23,189 nt of DNA from Streptomycetales bacterium (GCA_025361995.1 JANYIP010000195.1:1-23189); one strand, 5' to 3'. Shown: positions 1 through 6,850, counted from the first letter of the stretch. Notes: generated by a model not told the origin, from the letters alone. Translations and numbers: made by a program.

Positions 1-30
1 TGCCTGCGGCTGCGGGCGGTGAGGGCGTGA
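1..30 (+). CDS. 3' end of an upstream ORF, probably the partner ABC transporter subunit (partial)
   Basis: The first 30 bases read in frame 1 as CLRLRAVRA and end at TGA (28-30). That stop overlaps the GTG start of the next gene (27-29) in a GTGA arrangement typical of translationally coupled actinobacterial operons. Oligopeptide transporters usually carry two ATPase genes in tandem (DppD/OppD then DppF/OppF), so the missing gene is likely the first ATPase. Too little is present for any homology argument; the call rests on the overlap and context only. Confidence 0.35.
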   Translation, partial: CLRLRAVRA

Positions 31-1076
31 CCAGCGACCCGGTTCCGCTGATCGAGACGCGAGGACTCAGCCGGCACTTCAAGATCGGCGGCGGCCTGCG
101 CAAGAAGACGCTGCACGCCGTGGACGACGCGAACATCGTCATCCATCGGCAGGAGATCGTGGCGCTCGCTGGCGAGAGCGGCAGCGGCAAGAGCACGGTG
201 GCCCGGCTGCTCGCCCGCGTCTACGCCCCCACCAGCGGCGACATCCTCTACCAAGGGCGCTCGCTGGTGGACATGAAGTCGCGCAAGGAGAGTCTGGCCT
301 ACCGCAGCGACGTACCCATGGTCTTCCAGGACCCGTTCAGCTCGCTGAACCCGGCGTACCGGGTGTCGCACGGGATCCTGCGAGGGCTCAAGCTGCACCG
401 GCCGGAGCTGGACCGCGAGGCCAGGGTCACCGAGGCGGAGCGGGTGGTCGAGGCGGTCGGGCTCACCCCGGCCGGCGACATCATGGGGCGCTACCCGCAC
501 GAGCTCAGCGGCGGTCAGCGGCAGCGGATCGGCTTCGCGCAGGCTCTTGCGTACCGGCCCAAGCTGATCCTTGCCGACGAGCCGGTGTCGATGCTCGACG
601 TCTCGATCCGCATCGGCCTGCTCAACGTGATGGCCAAGATGCGGGAGGACGAGGGTGTCTCGTTCCTGTACATCACCCACGACCTCGCGAGCGCCCGGTA
701 CGTCGCGGACCGCCTGATCGTGATGTACGCCGGCAACGTCGTGGAGTCCGGTCCGATGGAGGACCTGCTCGCGCGGCCGAAGCACCCGTACACCCAGCTG
801 CTGCTCGACACCGTGCCCGACCCGCGCGCGCCGCTGTCGGTGACCGCGGAGACCGGCCGGGGAGAGCCGCCCAAGGTCATCGACCCGACGGCGGGCTGCC
901 GCTTCCGGTTCCGCTGCCCGCTCGTCGTGGACGAGTGCCACCACGTGACGCCGGCGCTACGGGTGATGGGACGCGACCACGCGGCCGCCTGTCACGTCGC
1001 CGTCCCCGACACCGCCGCCGCCCCCGGCACCGTCCCCGACACCGTCCCCGACACCGCCCCCGACTTCGCCCGTTGA
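27..1076 (+). CDS. Oligopeptide/dipeptide ABC transporter ATP-binding protein (DppF/OppF type)
   Basis: This is the cytoplasmic ATPase that powers a peptide-type (PepT family) importer. All nucleotide-binding motifs are visible: Walker A GESGSGKST (residues 49-57), Q-loop VFQDPFSSLNP (Q101), signature LSGGQRQR (160-167), Walker B LILADEP (180-186) and the H-loop histidine in YITHDL (H218). After about residue 255 comes the OppD/DppF C-terminal extension with PKHPYTQLL. It has four cysteines (C291, C297, C304, C322), the arrangement seen where OppD-type proteins bind a 4Fe-4S cluster. The 349-residue length is normal for the family. The last 20 or so residues are a low-complexity PDT/APGTVPDT tail encoded by short near-repeats. 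The GTG start overlaps the preceding stop. Permease and binding-protein genes must lie upstream of the window. Substrate cannot be inferred; nickel or sugar versions of this family exist. Confidence 0.93.
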   Translation: MTSDPVPLIETRGLSRHFKIGGGLRKKTLHAVDDANIVIHRQEIVALAGESGSGKSTVARLLARVYAPTSGDILYQGRSLVDMKSRKESLAYRSDVPMVFQDPFSSLNPAYRVSHGILRGLKLHRPELDREARVTEAERVVEAVGLTPAGDIMGRYPHELSGGQRQRIGFAQALAYRPKLILADEPVSMLDVSIRIGLLNVMAKMREDEGVSFLYITHDLASARYVADRLIVMYAGNVVESGPMEDLLARPKHPYTQLLLDTVPDPRAPLSVTAETGRGEPPKVIDPTAGCRFRFRCPLVVDECHHVTPALRVMGRDHAAACHVAVPDTAAAPGTVPDTVPDTAPDFAR

Positions 1077-1133
1077 TCATGGAGTAGTTGGGGTCCGCCT
1101 TGATCGAAATACCCCGACTTCTCCATGATCAAC
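1072..1133. terminator. Long inverted repeat between convergent genes, probable bidirectional terminator or interspersed repeat
   Basis: Arms 1072-1094 and 1111-1133 are 23 bases each and pair with one mismatch and one G-T wobble, around a 16-base loop (1095-1110). The left arm begins GTTGATCATGGAG and contains the ABC gene's stop codon; the right arm ends CTCCATGATCAAC. The location between a plus-strand gene and the end of minus-strand ppc suits a shared terminator. No U-tract follows on either strand. The AT-containing arms differ from local base composition, so a mobile REP-like repeat is also possible. Confidence 0.7.
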
Positions 1134-1178
1134 ATGAGGTCAGGGGGGAAGTGGGGCGGGGGGCCGGGCGGCGAGGGC

Positions 1179-3908
1179 TCAGCCGGTGTTGCGCAGACCG
1201 GCGGCGATGCCGTTCACGCTCAGGAGCAGAGCGCGGCGCAGCTCGTCCTGCGGGTCGTCGCTGGTGCGTACCCGCTGCAGCAGCGCGATCTGCAGGTCGT
1301 GGAGCGGGGCCAGGTATGCGTCCCGCACCTCCAACGTGCGCCGCAGCGGGGTGGAGGTGCCGAGCAGCCCGTCCTCGCCGGTCACCCGCAGGACCTGGGC
1401 AACGGTGCGCGCGTACTCGGTCTCGACGAGGCCGAACGGCGCCCGGATCTCCAGCGGTACCAACGACTCAACATACCGCCGCGCCACCCGCAGGTCCGTC
1501 TTGACCAGAGTCATCTCGACGTTGGAGATGAACGTACGGAAGAAGTGCCACTCGGCGAACATCTCGGTGACGACGTCGGCGAGCCCGGCGTCGTACGCAG
1601 CGGCGAGGCCGGTGCCGACGCCGTACCAGCCCGGAACGATCTGCCGCGACTGGGTCCAGCCGAACACCCAGGGGATCGCCCGCAGGCCGTCCAGCCCGCT
1701 GCCGCTGTCGGGCCGCCGCGACGGCCTCGACCCGAGCTGAAGCGCGCCGAGCTGGTCGGTCGGCGTCGAGGCCAGGAAGTACGCGGCCAGGTCCGGGTGG
1801 TCCACCAGACCTCGGTACGCGTCGAACGCCGCCTCGGACATGACGTCCATCGCGGCGTCGAAGCGCTGAAGGATGTCGTCCGCCTGCCGGGGTTTGGTGT
1901 GCAGCAGGGTCGCCTCCAGGGCGCCGGCGAGAGTCAGCTCGAGGTTCTCCCGGGCGAGCGCGGGCAGCGCGTACTTGTCCGAGATGACCTCGCCCTGCTC
2001 GGTGAGCTTCACCGCGCCGTCGAGCGTCCCCCACGGCAGCGCCAGGATGGCGTCACGGGTCGGGCCGCCGCCGCGGCCGACCGTGCCGCCGCGACCGTGG
2101 AAGAGCACCAGGCGGACACCGTGCCGGGTCGCGACGGTGCGCAGGCGGCGCTGTGCCTGCTGGATCTCCCACTGCGCGGTCGTGATGCCGGCGTCCTTGT
2201 TCGAGTCGCTGTAGCCGAGCATCACCTCCTGCACGTCCCCGCGCGCAGCCACCAGCCGGCGGTACGTCGGGTCGGACAGCAGGTCCTCGAGGACGACGTC
2301 GGCTGCCCGCAGCTCGGCCACCGTCTCGAGCAGAGGGACGAACCCGAGCCGGGCCTCCCCGCTGGGCAGGTCGACGAGCCCGGCCTCACGGGCGAGCAGC
2401 ACCGCCGCCAGCACGTCGTCGGCGCCGCGGGTCATGGACACGATGTACGTCGCGACGGCGTCCTGGCCGAAGCGGTCCTGGGCCTCGAGGATCGTGGCGA
2501 AGACCCGGAATGTCCGCAGCTCGTCACCGGTCAGCGGCGGTGGGCTCGCTGCGAGCGGACGACGTCCGGCGAGCTCGTGCCGCAGCAGCGCCAGGCGGTC
2601 CGCCCGAGACAGCTCGAGGTAGGGCGTCGAGCTCTCGTCGAGCCGGTCGATCAGCGTCGCTAGCGCCGCGTGGTGGGCGTCAGCGTGCTCGCGCATGTCC
2701 ATCGCAGCGAGCTGCAGCCCGAACGCGGACAGCGTACGGATCGACCGCTCGAGCCGGCCGTGCGCGACGAATGTTCCCCGGTTCGCCAGCAGCGAGTCCC
2801 GCAGCTGGCACAGGTCCGCGAGCAGCCCGGACGAGTCCGCGTAGTCGCGGCCAGGGGAGTGCGGACGGGCCTGCGCCAGCCGGGTCCGGGTGTTGAGCAG
2901 CTTCTGCTGGATGCAGGTGGCCTTGAGTCGGTACGGCTCCTCTGCGTTGAGCCGCAGGTAGCGCCGCTCGAGCTCGGGCAGGGCAGCAAGGTCCGCCTCC
3001 AGCGACGCGGTCAGCTCCGGCGACACGGAGACCAGCCGGGTGGACGACGACAGCTCCTGGCGCAGCTCGTCGACCGCGTCGAGAGCCACCCGGATCGCGT
3101 GCTCGTGCTGGAGCTCCAGGACGCGCAGCGAGATCTCCGGGGTCACATTCGGGTTGCCGTCTCGGTCACCACCGATCCAGCTGCCGAAGGCCAGCGGGCG
3201 CGCTGTCGGTGGGAGGACGGCGCCCAGGCCGGCGAGGGTCTCGGCGAGCTCCTCGAGCACCTCGGGTACGGCGTCGCGGGCGAGCGACTCCAGGTAGTAG
3301 ACCGCGTTGCGCGCCTCGTCCAGGACGTCGGGCCGGGCCACCCGCAGGTCGTCGCTCTGCCACAGGAGCTCGACGACCTCGGCGAGCCGACGGTCGCGGC
3401 GCGGACCCGCCTCCTCGTCGAGGAGGGTCGCCACCCGGCCGAGCTTGGCCAGCGTCGTACGCCGGGCCGCTTCGGTGGGGTGGGCGGTGAAGACCGGGCG
3501 CACGGCGAGGCGGGCCACCCCTGCGGCCAGCTCGGCGGGGGCGATCCCGGCGGCCCGTACCGCCTCTGCGGCCCGGGTCAACCAGCCGCCGCGCTCCCGC
3601 CGGACCCGGGCGAGCTCGCGGCCACGGTGCACCTGCTCGGTGACGTTCGCAAGGTGGAAGTACGTGGCGAACGCCCGGACCAGCAGGCCGGCGGTGCGGA
3701 CGTCGAGGTCAGCCAGCAGGTGCGCGGCGGCGGCGGGATCGTCCCGGCTCAGCGCGCGGACGGACTCGACGAGTGCCAGGAGCTCGGGACCCTCTTGCCG
3801 GGTCAGGGTGTCGCCGAGCAGGTGGCCGAGGTGGCGGATGTCCGCGCGCAGCGCTGCGTCGTCGAACGCGGGTTCCACAGCTGACGTGGCGTTGGTCGTG
3901 GTCTGCAC
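1179..3908 (-). CDS. ppc: Phosphoenolpyruvate carboxylase
   Basis: It carboxylates PEP with bicarbonate to oxaloacetate, refilling the TCA cycle and feeding aspartate-family amino acids. The 909-residue protein has the hallmark motifs of bacterial PEPC: FTAHPTEA with catalytic H143, GGDRDGNP (246-253), GYSDSNKDAG with K571, and the glycine-rich FHGRGGTVGRGGGPT starting at residue 603. It ends in RNTG, the conserved C-terminus. Its size is close to the usual 880-970 residues, so it looks intact. The GTG start (3906-3908) is preceded on the minus strand by GGAAG about 8 bases away, and the N-terminus DAALRADIRHLG aligns with actinobacterial homologues from memory. It is monocistronic, convergent with the ABC transporter and divergent from the hydroxyacid dehydrogenase. 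Long open frames on the opposite strand are GC-rich shadows. Confidence 0.97.
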   Translation of the reverse strand: MQTTTNATSAVEPAFDDAALRADIRHLGHLLGDTLTRQEGPELLALVESVRALSRDDPAAAAHLLADLDVRTAGLLVRAFATYFHLANVTEQVHRGRELARVRRERGGWLTRAAEAVRAAGIAPAELAAGVARLAVRPVFTAHPTEAARRTTLAKLGRVATLLDEEAGPRRDRRLAEVVELLWQSDDLRVARPDVLDEARNAVYYLESLARDAVPEVLEELAETLAGLGAVLPPTARPLAFGSWIGGDRDGNPNVTPEISLRVLELQHEHAIRVALDAVDELRQELSSSTRLVSVSPELTASLEADLAALPELERRYLRLNAEEPYRLKATCIQQKLLNTRTRLAQARPHSPGRDYADSSGLLADLCQLRDSLLANRGTFVAHGRLERSIRTLSAFGLQLAAMDMREHADAHHAALATLIDRLDESSTPYLELSRADRLALLRHELAGRRPLAASPPPLTGDELRTFRVFATILEAQDRFGQDAVATYIVSMTRGADDVLAAVLLAREAGLVDLPSGEARLGFVPLLETVAELRAADVVLEDLLSDPTYRRLVAARGDVQEVMLGYSDSNKDAGITTAQWEIQQAQRRLRTVATRHGVRLVLFHGRGGTVGRGGGPTRDAILALPWGTLDGAVKLTEQGEVISDKYALPALARENLELTLAGALEATLLHTKPRQADDILQRFDAAMDVMSEAAFDAYRGLVDHPDLAAYFLASTPTDQLGALQLGSRPSRRPDSGSGLDGLRAIPWVFGWTQSRQIVPGWYGVGTGLAAAYDAGLADVVTEMFAEWHFFRTFISNVEMTLVKTDLRVARRYVESLVPLEIRAPFGLVETEYARTVAQVLRVTGEDGLLGTSTPLRRTLEVRDAYLAPLHDLQIALLQRVRTSDDPQDELRRALLLSVNGIAAGLRNTG

Positions 3909-3991
3909 GGGCGTCGCTTCCGGTCGGGCGAGCGGGAGGCGGACGCCATTGTCCAGGCGACCGCAAGGATACGGGAGCTAGGGTCGGCGGC
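3909..3991. promoter_or_regulatory. Divergent promoter region between ppc and the D-2-hydroxyacid dehydrogenase
   Basis: For the plus strand a -10-like TAGGGT (3979-3984) lies 7 bases before the GTG at 3992, suggesting a leaderless mRNA. For ppc a -10-like TATCCT reads on the minus strand at 3971-3966, which would give a 5' UTR of roughly 50 bases. The two -10 boxes are only 7 bases apart, back to back, so each promoter's -35 region lies inside the other promoter. The -35 sequences are weak on both sides. Confidence 0.5.
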
Positions 3992-4963
3992 GTGACTCTC
4001 GTTTGGCTTCCCTACGCCGACGCCGTGGACCGCATGGGTGGGGTCCCGCCCGGTCTGGACGCCGACATCTGGGACGGGGTGGGACCGTGGCCGGAGTCGG
4101 TTCGTGACGTCGAGCTCTACGTCGTGCCGTACATGGTGGGGGAGTCGGTCTTCGGCCCGCTGCCGCAGATGCGCCGGCTGCGCGTGATCCAGACGCTCAC
4201 CGCCGGGTACGAGGGTGTCCTGCCGCACCTGGAGGCACTGGGAGGGCCGGCGGGTCTGGCCCAGCCGGTGGACCTCTGCAACGCCAAGGGGGTGCACGAC
4301 GCGTCGACCTCCGAGCTCGCGGTGGGACTGATGCTGGCGTCGCTGCGTGGTCTCGACGACTTCGCCCGGGCGGCTGTCGACGGCCGGTGGCTGTCCGGAC
4401 GACGCCGGGCACTGGCTGACAGCCGCGTCCTGATCATCGGGTACGGGTCGGTGGGCGCCGCCGTCGAACGACGGCTGGCCGGCTTCGAGGTGGAAGTCGT
4501 GCGGGTGGCGCGGACCCCCCGGGTCGGGCCGCAGAGTGCGTCCCGAGGTCCCGTGCACGGCTACGCCGACCTCCCGCAGCTCCTCCCCACCGCTGACGTC
4601 GTGGTGCTCTGCGTCCCGCTGACCGACGAGACCACAGGCCTGGTGGACGCGCCGTTCCTCGCCCGGATGCACGACGGAGCCTTGCTGGTCAACGTCTCCC
4701 GCGGGCCGGTCGTCGACACCTCCGCACTGCTCGCCGAGCTGACGGCCGGTCGGCTGCGCGCCGCGCTCGACGTCACCGACCCGGAGCCGTTGCCACCTGG
4801 CCACCCGTTGTGGTCCGCGCCAGGTGTCCTGATCAGCCCGCACGTCGGCGGAGACACGTCAGCGTTCTTGCCCCGCGCATTCACGTACCTGGCTGACCAG
4901 CTCGACCGGTTCGCGACCGGCCGCCCCTTGCTCAACGTCGTCGCTCGCAGTCGTGCCTCGTAG
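3992..4963 (+). CDS. D-isomer-specific 2-hydroxyacid dehydrogenase family protein
   Basis: This is a 323-residue NAD(P)-dependent oxidoreductase of the D-2-hydroxyacid dehydrogenase superfamily (relatives: glyoxylate/hydroxypyruvate reductase, phosphoglycerate dehydrogenase). Visible features are the nucleotide-binding loop GYGSVG (150-155), the NVSRGPVVDT motif with catalytic R237, E265 in DPEP, and H284 in SPHVGG: the full Arg/Glu/His set. It lacks the extra C-terminal domains of the SerA at 10502. The open frame extends upstream to 3773, inside ppc, but GTG 3992 gives the expected N-terminus (TLVWLPYADAV) and sits 7 bases after a TAGGGT -10 element. The substrate is unknown. Adjacency to ilvD may be incidental, since ilvD appears to have its own promoter. 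Confidence 0.88.
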   Translation: MTLVWLPYADAVDRMGGVPPGLDADIWDGVGPWPESVRDVELYVVPYMVGESVFGPLPQMRRLRVIQTLTAGYEGVLPHLEALGGPAGLAQPVDLCNAKGVHDASTSELAVGLMLASLRGLDDFARAAVDGRWLSGRRRALADSRVLIIGYGSVGAAVERRLAGFEVEVVRVARTPRVGPQSASRGPVHGYADLPQLLPTADVVVLCVPLTDETTGLVDAPFLARMHDGALLVNVSRGPVVDTSALLAELTAGRLRAALDVTDPEPLPPGHPLWSAPGVLISPHVGGDTSAFLPRAFTYLADQLDRFATGRPLLNVVARSRAS

Positions 4964-4989
4964 TCGTGCCTCGTAGTCGCGTCTCGTAG
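4951..4989 (+). repeat. Three tandem 13-bp repeats across a stop codon
   Basis: Copies lie at 4951-4963, 4964-4976 (both TCGTGCCTCGTAG) and 4977-4989 (TCGCGTCTCGTAG, two differences). The first copy contains the TAG stop of the dehydrogenase. The third runs into the ilvD -10 element, so each copy repeats an in-frame-like CGTAG end. Replication slippage is the simplest origin. Confidence 0.85.
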
Positions 4990-4998
4990 GCTGCCGTC
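4987..4998 (+). promoter_or_regulatory. Probable -10 element of a leaderless ilvD promoter
   Basis: TAGGCT (4987-4992) is followed by six bases and then the ATG at 4999. No Shine-Dalgarno sequence lies in between, which fits transcription starting at the A of the ATG. The -35 region (about 4964-4969, TCGTGC) is poor and falls within the tandem repeat. Confidence 0.5.
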
Positions 4999-6693
4999 AT
5001 GAGCGACCAGCCGTCTGCTTCCCATCCGATGAAGCCACGCAGCACCGACGTGACCGAGGGGTACGAGCGCGCCCCGGCCCGGGCGATGCTGCGAGCCGTC
5101 GGCATGACGGACGACGACTGGGCCAAGCCACAGATCGGTGTCGCATCGTCCTGGAACGAGATCACCCCGTGCAACATGTCGCTGGCCCGGCTGGCGAAGG
5201 CGGCCAAGGAGGGCGTGCGCACGGCCGGTGGCTTCCCGATGGAGTTCGGGACGATCTCGGTGTCTGACGGGATCTCGATGGGCCACGAGGGCATGCGGGC
5301 CTCGCTCGTGAGCCGGGAGATCATCGCCGACTCGGTCGAGTGCGTGATGCATGCCGAGCGCCTCGACGGCTCGGTGCTGCTCGCGGGCTGCGACAAGTCG
5401 CTGCCCGGCATGCTGATGGCCGCGGCCCGGCTCGTCCTGGCCTCGGTCTTCGTCTACGCCGGCTCGATTCTGCCCGGCCGCCTCGGCGACCGGGACCTGA
5501 CCATCCAGGACATGTTCGAGGGCGTCGGTGCGTGCGCGATCGGCAAGATCACCCGGGACGAGCTCGACGAGATGGAGCGGCGCGCGTGTCCCGGCGAGGG
5601 GGCCTGCGCCGGCATGTTCACCGCCAACACGATGGCAGCGGTGTCCGAGGCGATCGGGATGGCGCTGCCCGGGTCGGCGTCGGCGCCGGCCCCTGACGGT
5701 CGCCGCGACGTCGACGCCGTCAAGTCCGGCGAAGCCGTCGTCGAGCTGATCCGGCGCGGGATCACCGCCCGCCAGATCATGACCAAGCAGGCCTTCGAGA
5801 ACGCGATCGCCGTGGTGATGGCCCTCGGCGGGTCCACCAACGCTGTGCTGCACCTGATGGCGATCGCGCACGAGGCCCGGGTCGACCTCAGCCTCGACGA
5901 CTTCAACAGGATCGGCGACCGGACGCCGCACCTCGCTGACGTCAAGCCCTTCGGCCGGTACGTGATGAACGACATCGACCACATCGGTGGGGTGCCGGTC
6001 GTGATGAAGGCGCTGCTCGACGCTGGGCTGATGCACGGGGACGTCATGACCGTGACCGGCAAGACGATGGCCGAGAACCTGGCGGACATCGCCCCGCCCG
6101 ACCCGGACGGCAAGATCATCCACGCGATGGCGACGCCGCTGCACCGGACCGGCGGGTTGCTGATCCTGCGTGGGTCGCTCGCCCCCGAGGGAGCGGTGAT
6201 CAAGTCCGCCAGCGTCGACGAGCCGGTCTTCGAGGGCCTGGCCAAGGTCTTCGACGACGAGGTCGACGCGATGGACGCCGTCACCGGTGGCCGGATCGTC
6301 GCCGGGGACGTGGTCGTCATCCGGTACGAGGGGCCCCAAGGTGGTCCCGGGATGCGCGAGATGCTCGCCGTGACGGCGGCGATCAAGGGGGCCGGGCTCG
6401 GCAAGGACGTGCTGCTGCTGACCGACGGCAGATTCTCCGGAGCGACCGCGGGCTTCTGCATCGGGCACGTCGCACCGGAGGCACCGCACGGCGGGCCGAT
6501 CGCGTTCGTGGCGGACGGCGACCGGATCCGGCTCGACATGACCGCACGCACGCTCGACCTGCTGGTCGACAGCGCTGAGCTCGAGCGCCGCCGCGACGGC
6601 TGGAAGCCGCAGGAGCCGCGCTACACCCGAGGCGTGCTCGCCAAGTACGCCAAGCTGGTCGGCTCGGCTGCCCAGGGCGCCGTCTGCGACTGA
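4999..6693 (+). CDS. ilvD: Dihydroxy-acid dehydratase
   Basis: It dehydrates 2,3-dihydroxy-isovalerate and 2,3-dihydroxy-3-methylvalerate to the 2-keto acids that IlvE transaminates; it is a cytoplasmic Fe-S enzyme. The 564-residue length is typical of the short, [2Fe-2S]-type IlvD. Cluster-ligand candidates are C58 (EITPCNMS), C131 (AGCDKSLPGM) and C203 (CPGEGACAGMF). K133 in GCDKS is the position carbamylated in the family. It is first in the BCAA block and is separated from ilvB by a 202-base regulated leader, so it is probably not obligately co-transcribed with ilvBNC. The ATG start has no ribosome binding site and fits leaderless expression. Homologous sugar-acid dehydratases (Edd-like) share the fold, but the neighbours make IlvD secure. 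Confidence 0.97.
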   Translation: MSDQPSASHPMKPRSTDVTEGYERAPARAMLRAVGMTDDDWAKPQIGVASSWNEITPCNMSLARLAKAAKEGVRTAGGFPMEFGTISVSDGISMGHEGMRASLVSREIIADSVECVMHAERLDGSVLLAGCDKSLPGMLMAAARLVLASVFVYAGSILPGRLGDRDLTIQDMFEGVGACAIGKITRDELDEMERRACPGEGACAGMFTANTMAAVSEAIGMALPGSASAPAPDGRRDVDAVKSGEAVVELIRRGITARQIMTKQAFENAIAVVMALGGSTNAVLHLMAIAHEARVDLSLDDFNRIGDRTPHLADVKPFGRYVMNDIDHIGGVPVVMKALLDAGLMHGDVMTVTGKTMAENLADIAPPDPDGKIIHAMATPLHRTGGLLILRGSLAPEGAVIKSASVDEPVFEGLAKVFDDEVDAMDAVTGGRIVAGDVVVIRYEGPQGGPGMREMLAVTAAIKGAGLGKDVLLLTDGRFSGATAGFCIGHVAPEAPHGGPIAFVADGDRIRLDMTARTLDLLVDSAELERRRDGWKPQEPRYTRGVLAKYAKLVGSAAQGAVCD

Positions 6694-6703
6694 CCGAATG
6701 GTG

Positions 6704-6715
6704 AGACGCCCGTCT
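6704..6715. promoter_or_regulatory. Short palindrome upstream of the ilvB promoter (possible operator)
   Basis: AGACG-CC-CGTCT is a perfect 5-2-5 inverted repeat ending 7 bases before the proposed -35 box. Its arms share GAGACG/CGTCT with the palindrome between ndgR and leuC, so a common regulator such as NdgR is conceivable. A 12-bp palindrome in GC-rich DNA can occur by chance. Confidence 0.25.
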
Positions 6716-6722
6716 TGCCTAC

Positions 6723-6757
6723 TTGACGCGGCCCAGGTCCGGTGCGACCGTGGGCCA
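6723..6757 (+). promoter_or_regulatory. Promoter of the ilvB leader transcript
   Basis: TTGACG (6723-6728) and GACCGT (6746-6751) are separated by 17 bases, a good -35/-10 pair for a housekeeping sigma factor. The -10 box ends six bases before the leader-peptide ATG (6758), predicting that transcription starts at or next to that ATG. Confidence 0.6.
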
Positions 6758-6799
6758 ATGCGTACCGGCATCGTCGTACTCGTGGAGCGCGCAGGCTGA
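6758..6799 (+). CDS. ilvB leader peptide (attenuator mini-ORF)
   Basis: The 13-codon ORF encodes MRTGIVVLVERAG, with five consecutive branched-chain codons, ATC GTC GTA CTC GTG (Ile-Val-Val-Leu-Val). It is too short for ordinary gene finding. It starts at the predicted transcription start, ends at the base of a GC hairpin, and lies upstream of an intrinsic terminator before ilvB. This is the arrangement of ribosome-mediated transcription attenuation and matches the ilvB leader peptides known in streptomycetes and corynebacteria. Scarcity of charged Ile/Val/Leu-tRNA should stall the ribosome on the run and favour read-through into ilvBNC. Confidence 0.85.
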   Translation: MRTGIVVLVERAG

Positions 6800-6815
6800 G
6801 AACCAGTCCGCGCGC
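6787..6815 (+). promoter_or_regulatory. Leader hairpin preceding the ilvB terminator
   Basis: GCGCGC (6787-6792) pairs with GCGCGC (6810-6815). Inside it GGCTG (6794-6798) pairs with CAGTC (6804-6808, one wobble) around the loop AGAAC. The 5' arm covers the last codons of the leader peptide, so ribosome position would control its formation. It abuts the terminator stem with one base between. Confidence 0.6.
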
Positions 6816-6816
6816 C

Positions 6817-6850
6817 GCCCCGCTGAGCCCACCTGGGCCGCGGGGCTTTT
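6817..6850 (+). terminator. ilvB attenuator terminator
   Basis: GCCCCGC (6817-6823) pairs with GCGGGGC (6840-6846). Inside, GCCC (6827-6830) pairs with GGGC (6835-6838) around the loop ACCT. TTTT (6847-6850) follows directly, then GCTT. It lies 45 bases before the ilvB start and after the leader peptide, so it is a conditional terminator rather than an end-of-operon one. Confidence 0.8.

Noticed and set aside
1125..3884. Long open frames on the plus strand opposite ppc (512 and 404 codons)
   Set aside because: They are Arg/Gly/Gln-rich translations with no family motif, lying antisense to an intact ppc; they follow from GC-rich third positions.
3773..3991. N-terminal extension of the dehydrogenase into ppc
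   Set aside because: It runs antisense to ppc coding sequence; GTG 3992 gives the family N-terminus.
4951..4989. CRISPR-like array
   Set aside because: The units are directly adjacent without spacers and only 13 bp; it is a simple tandem repeat. No CRISPR array or cas gene is present in the window.
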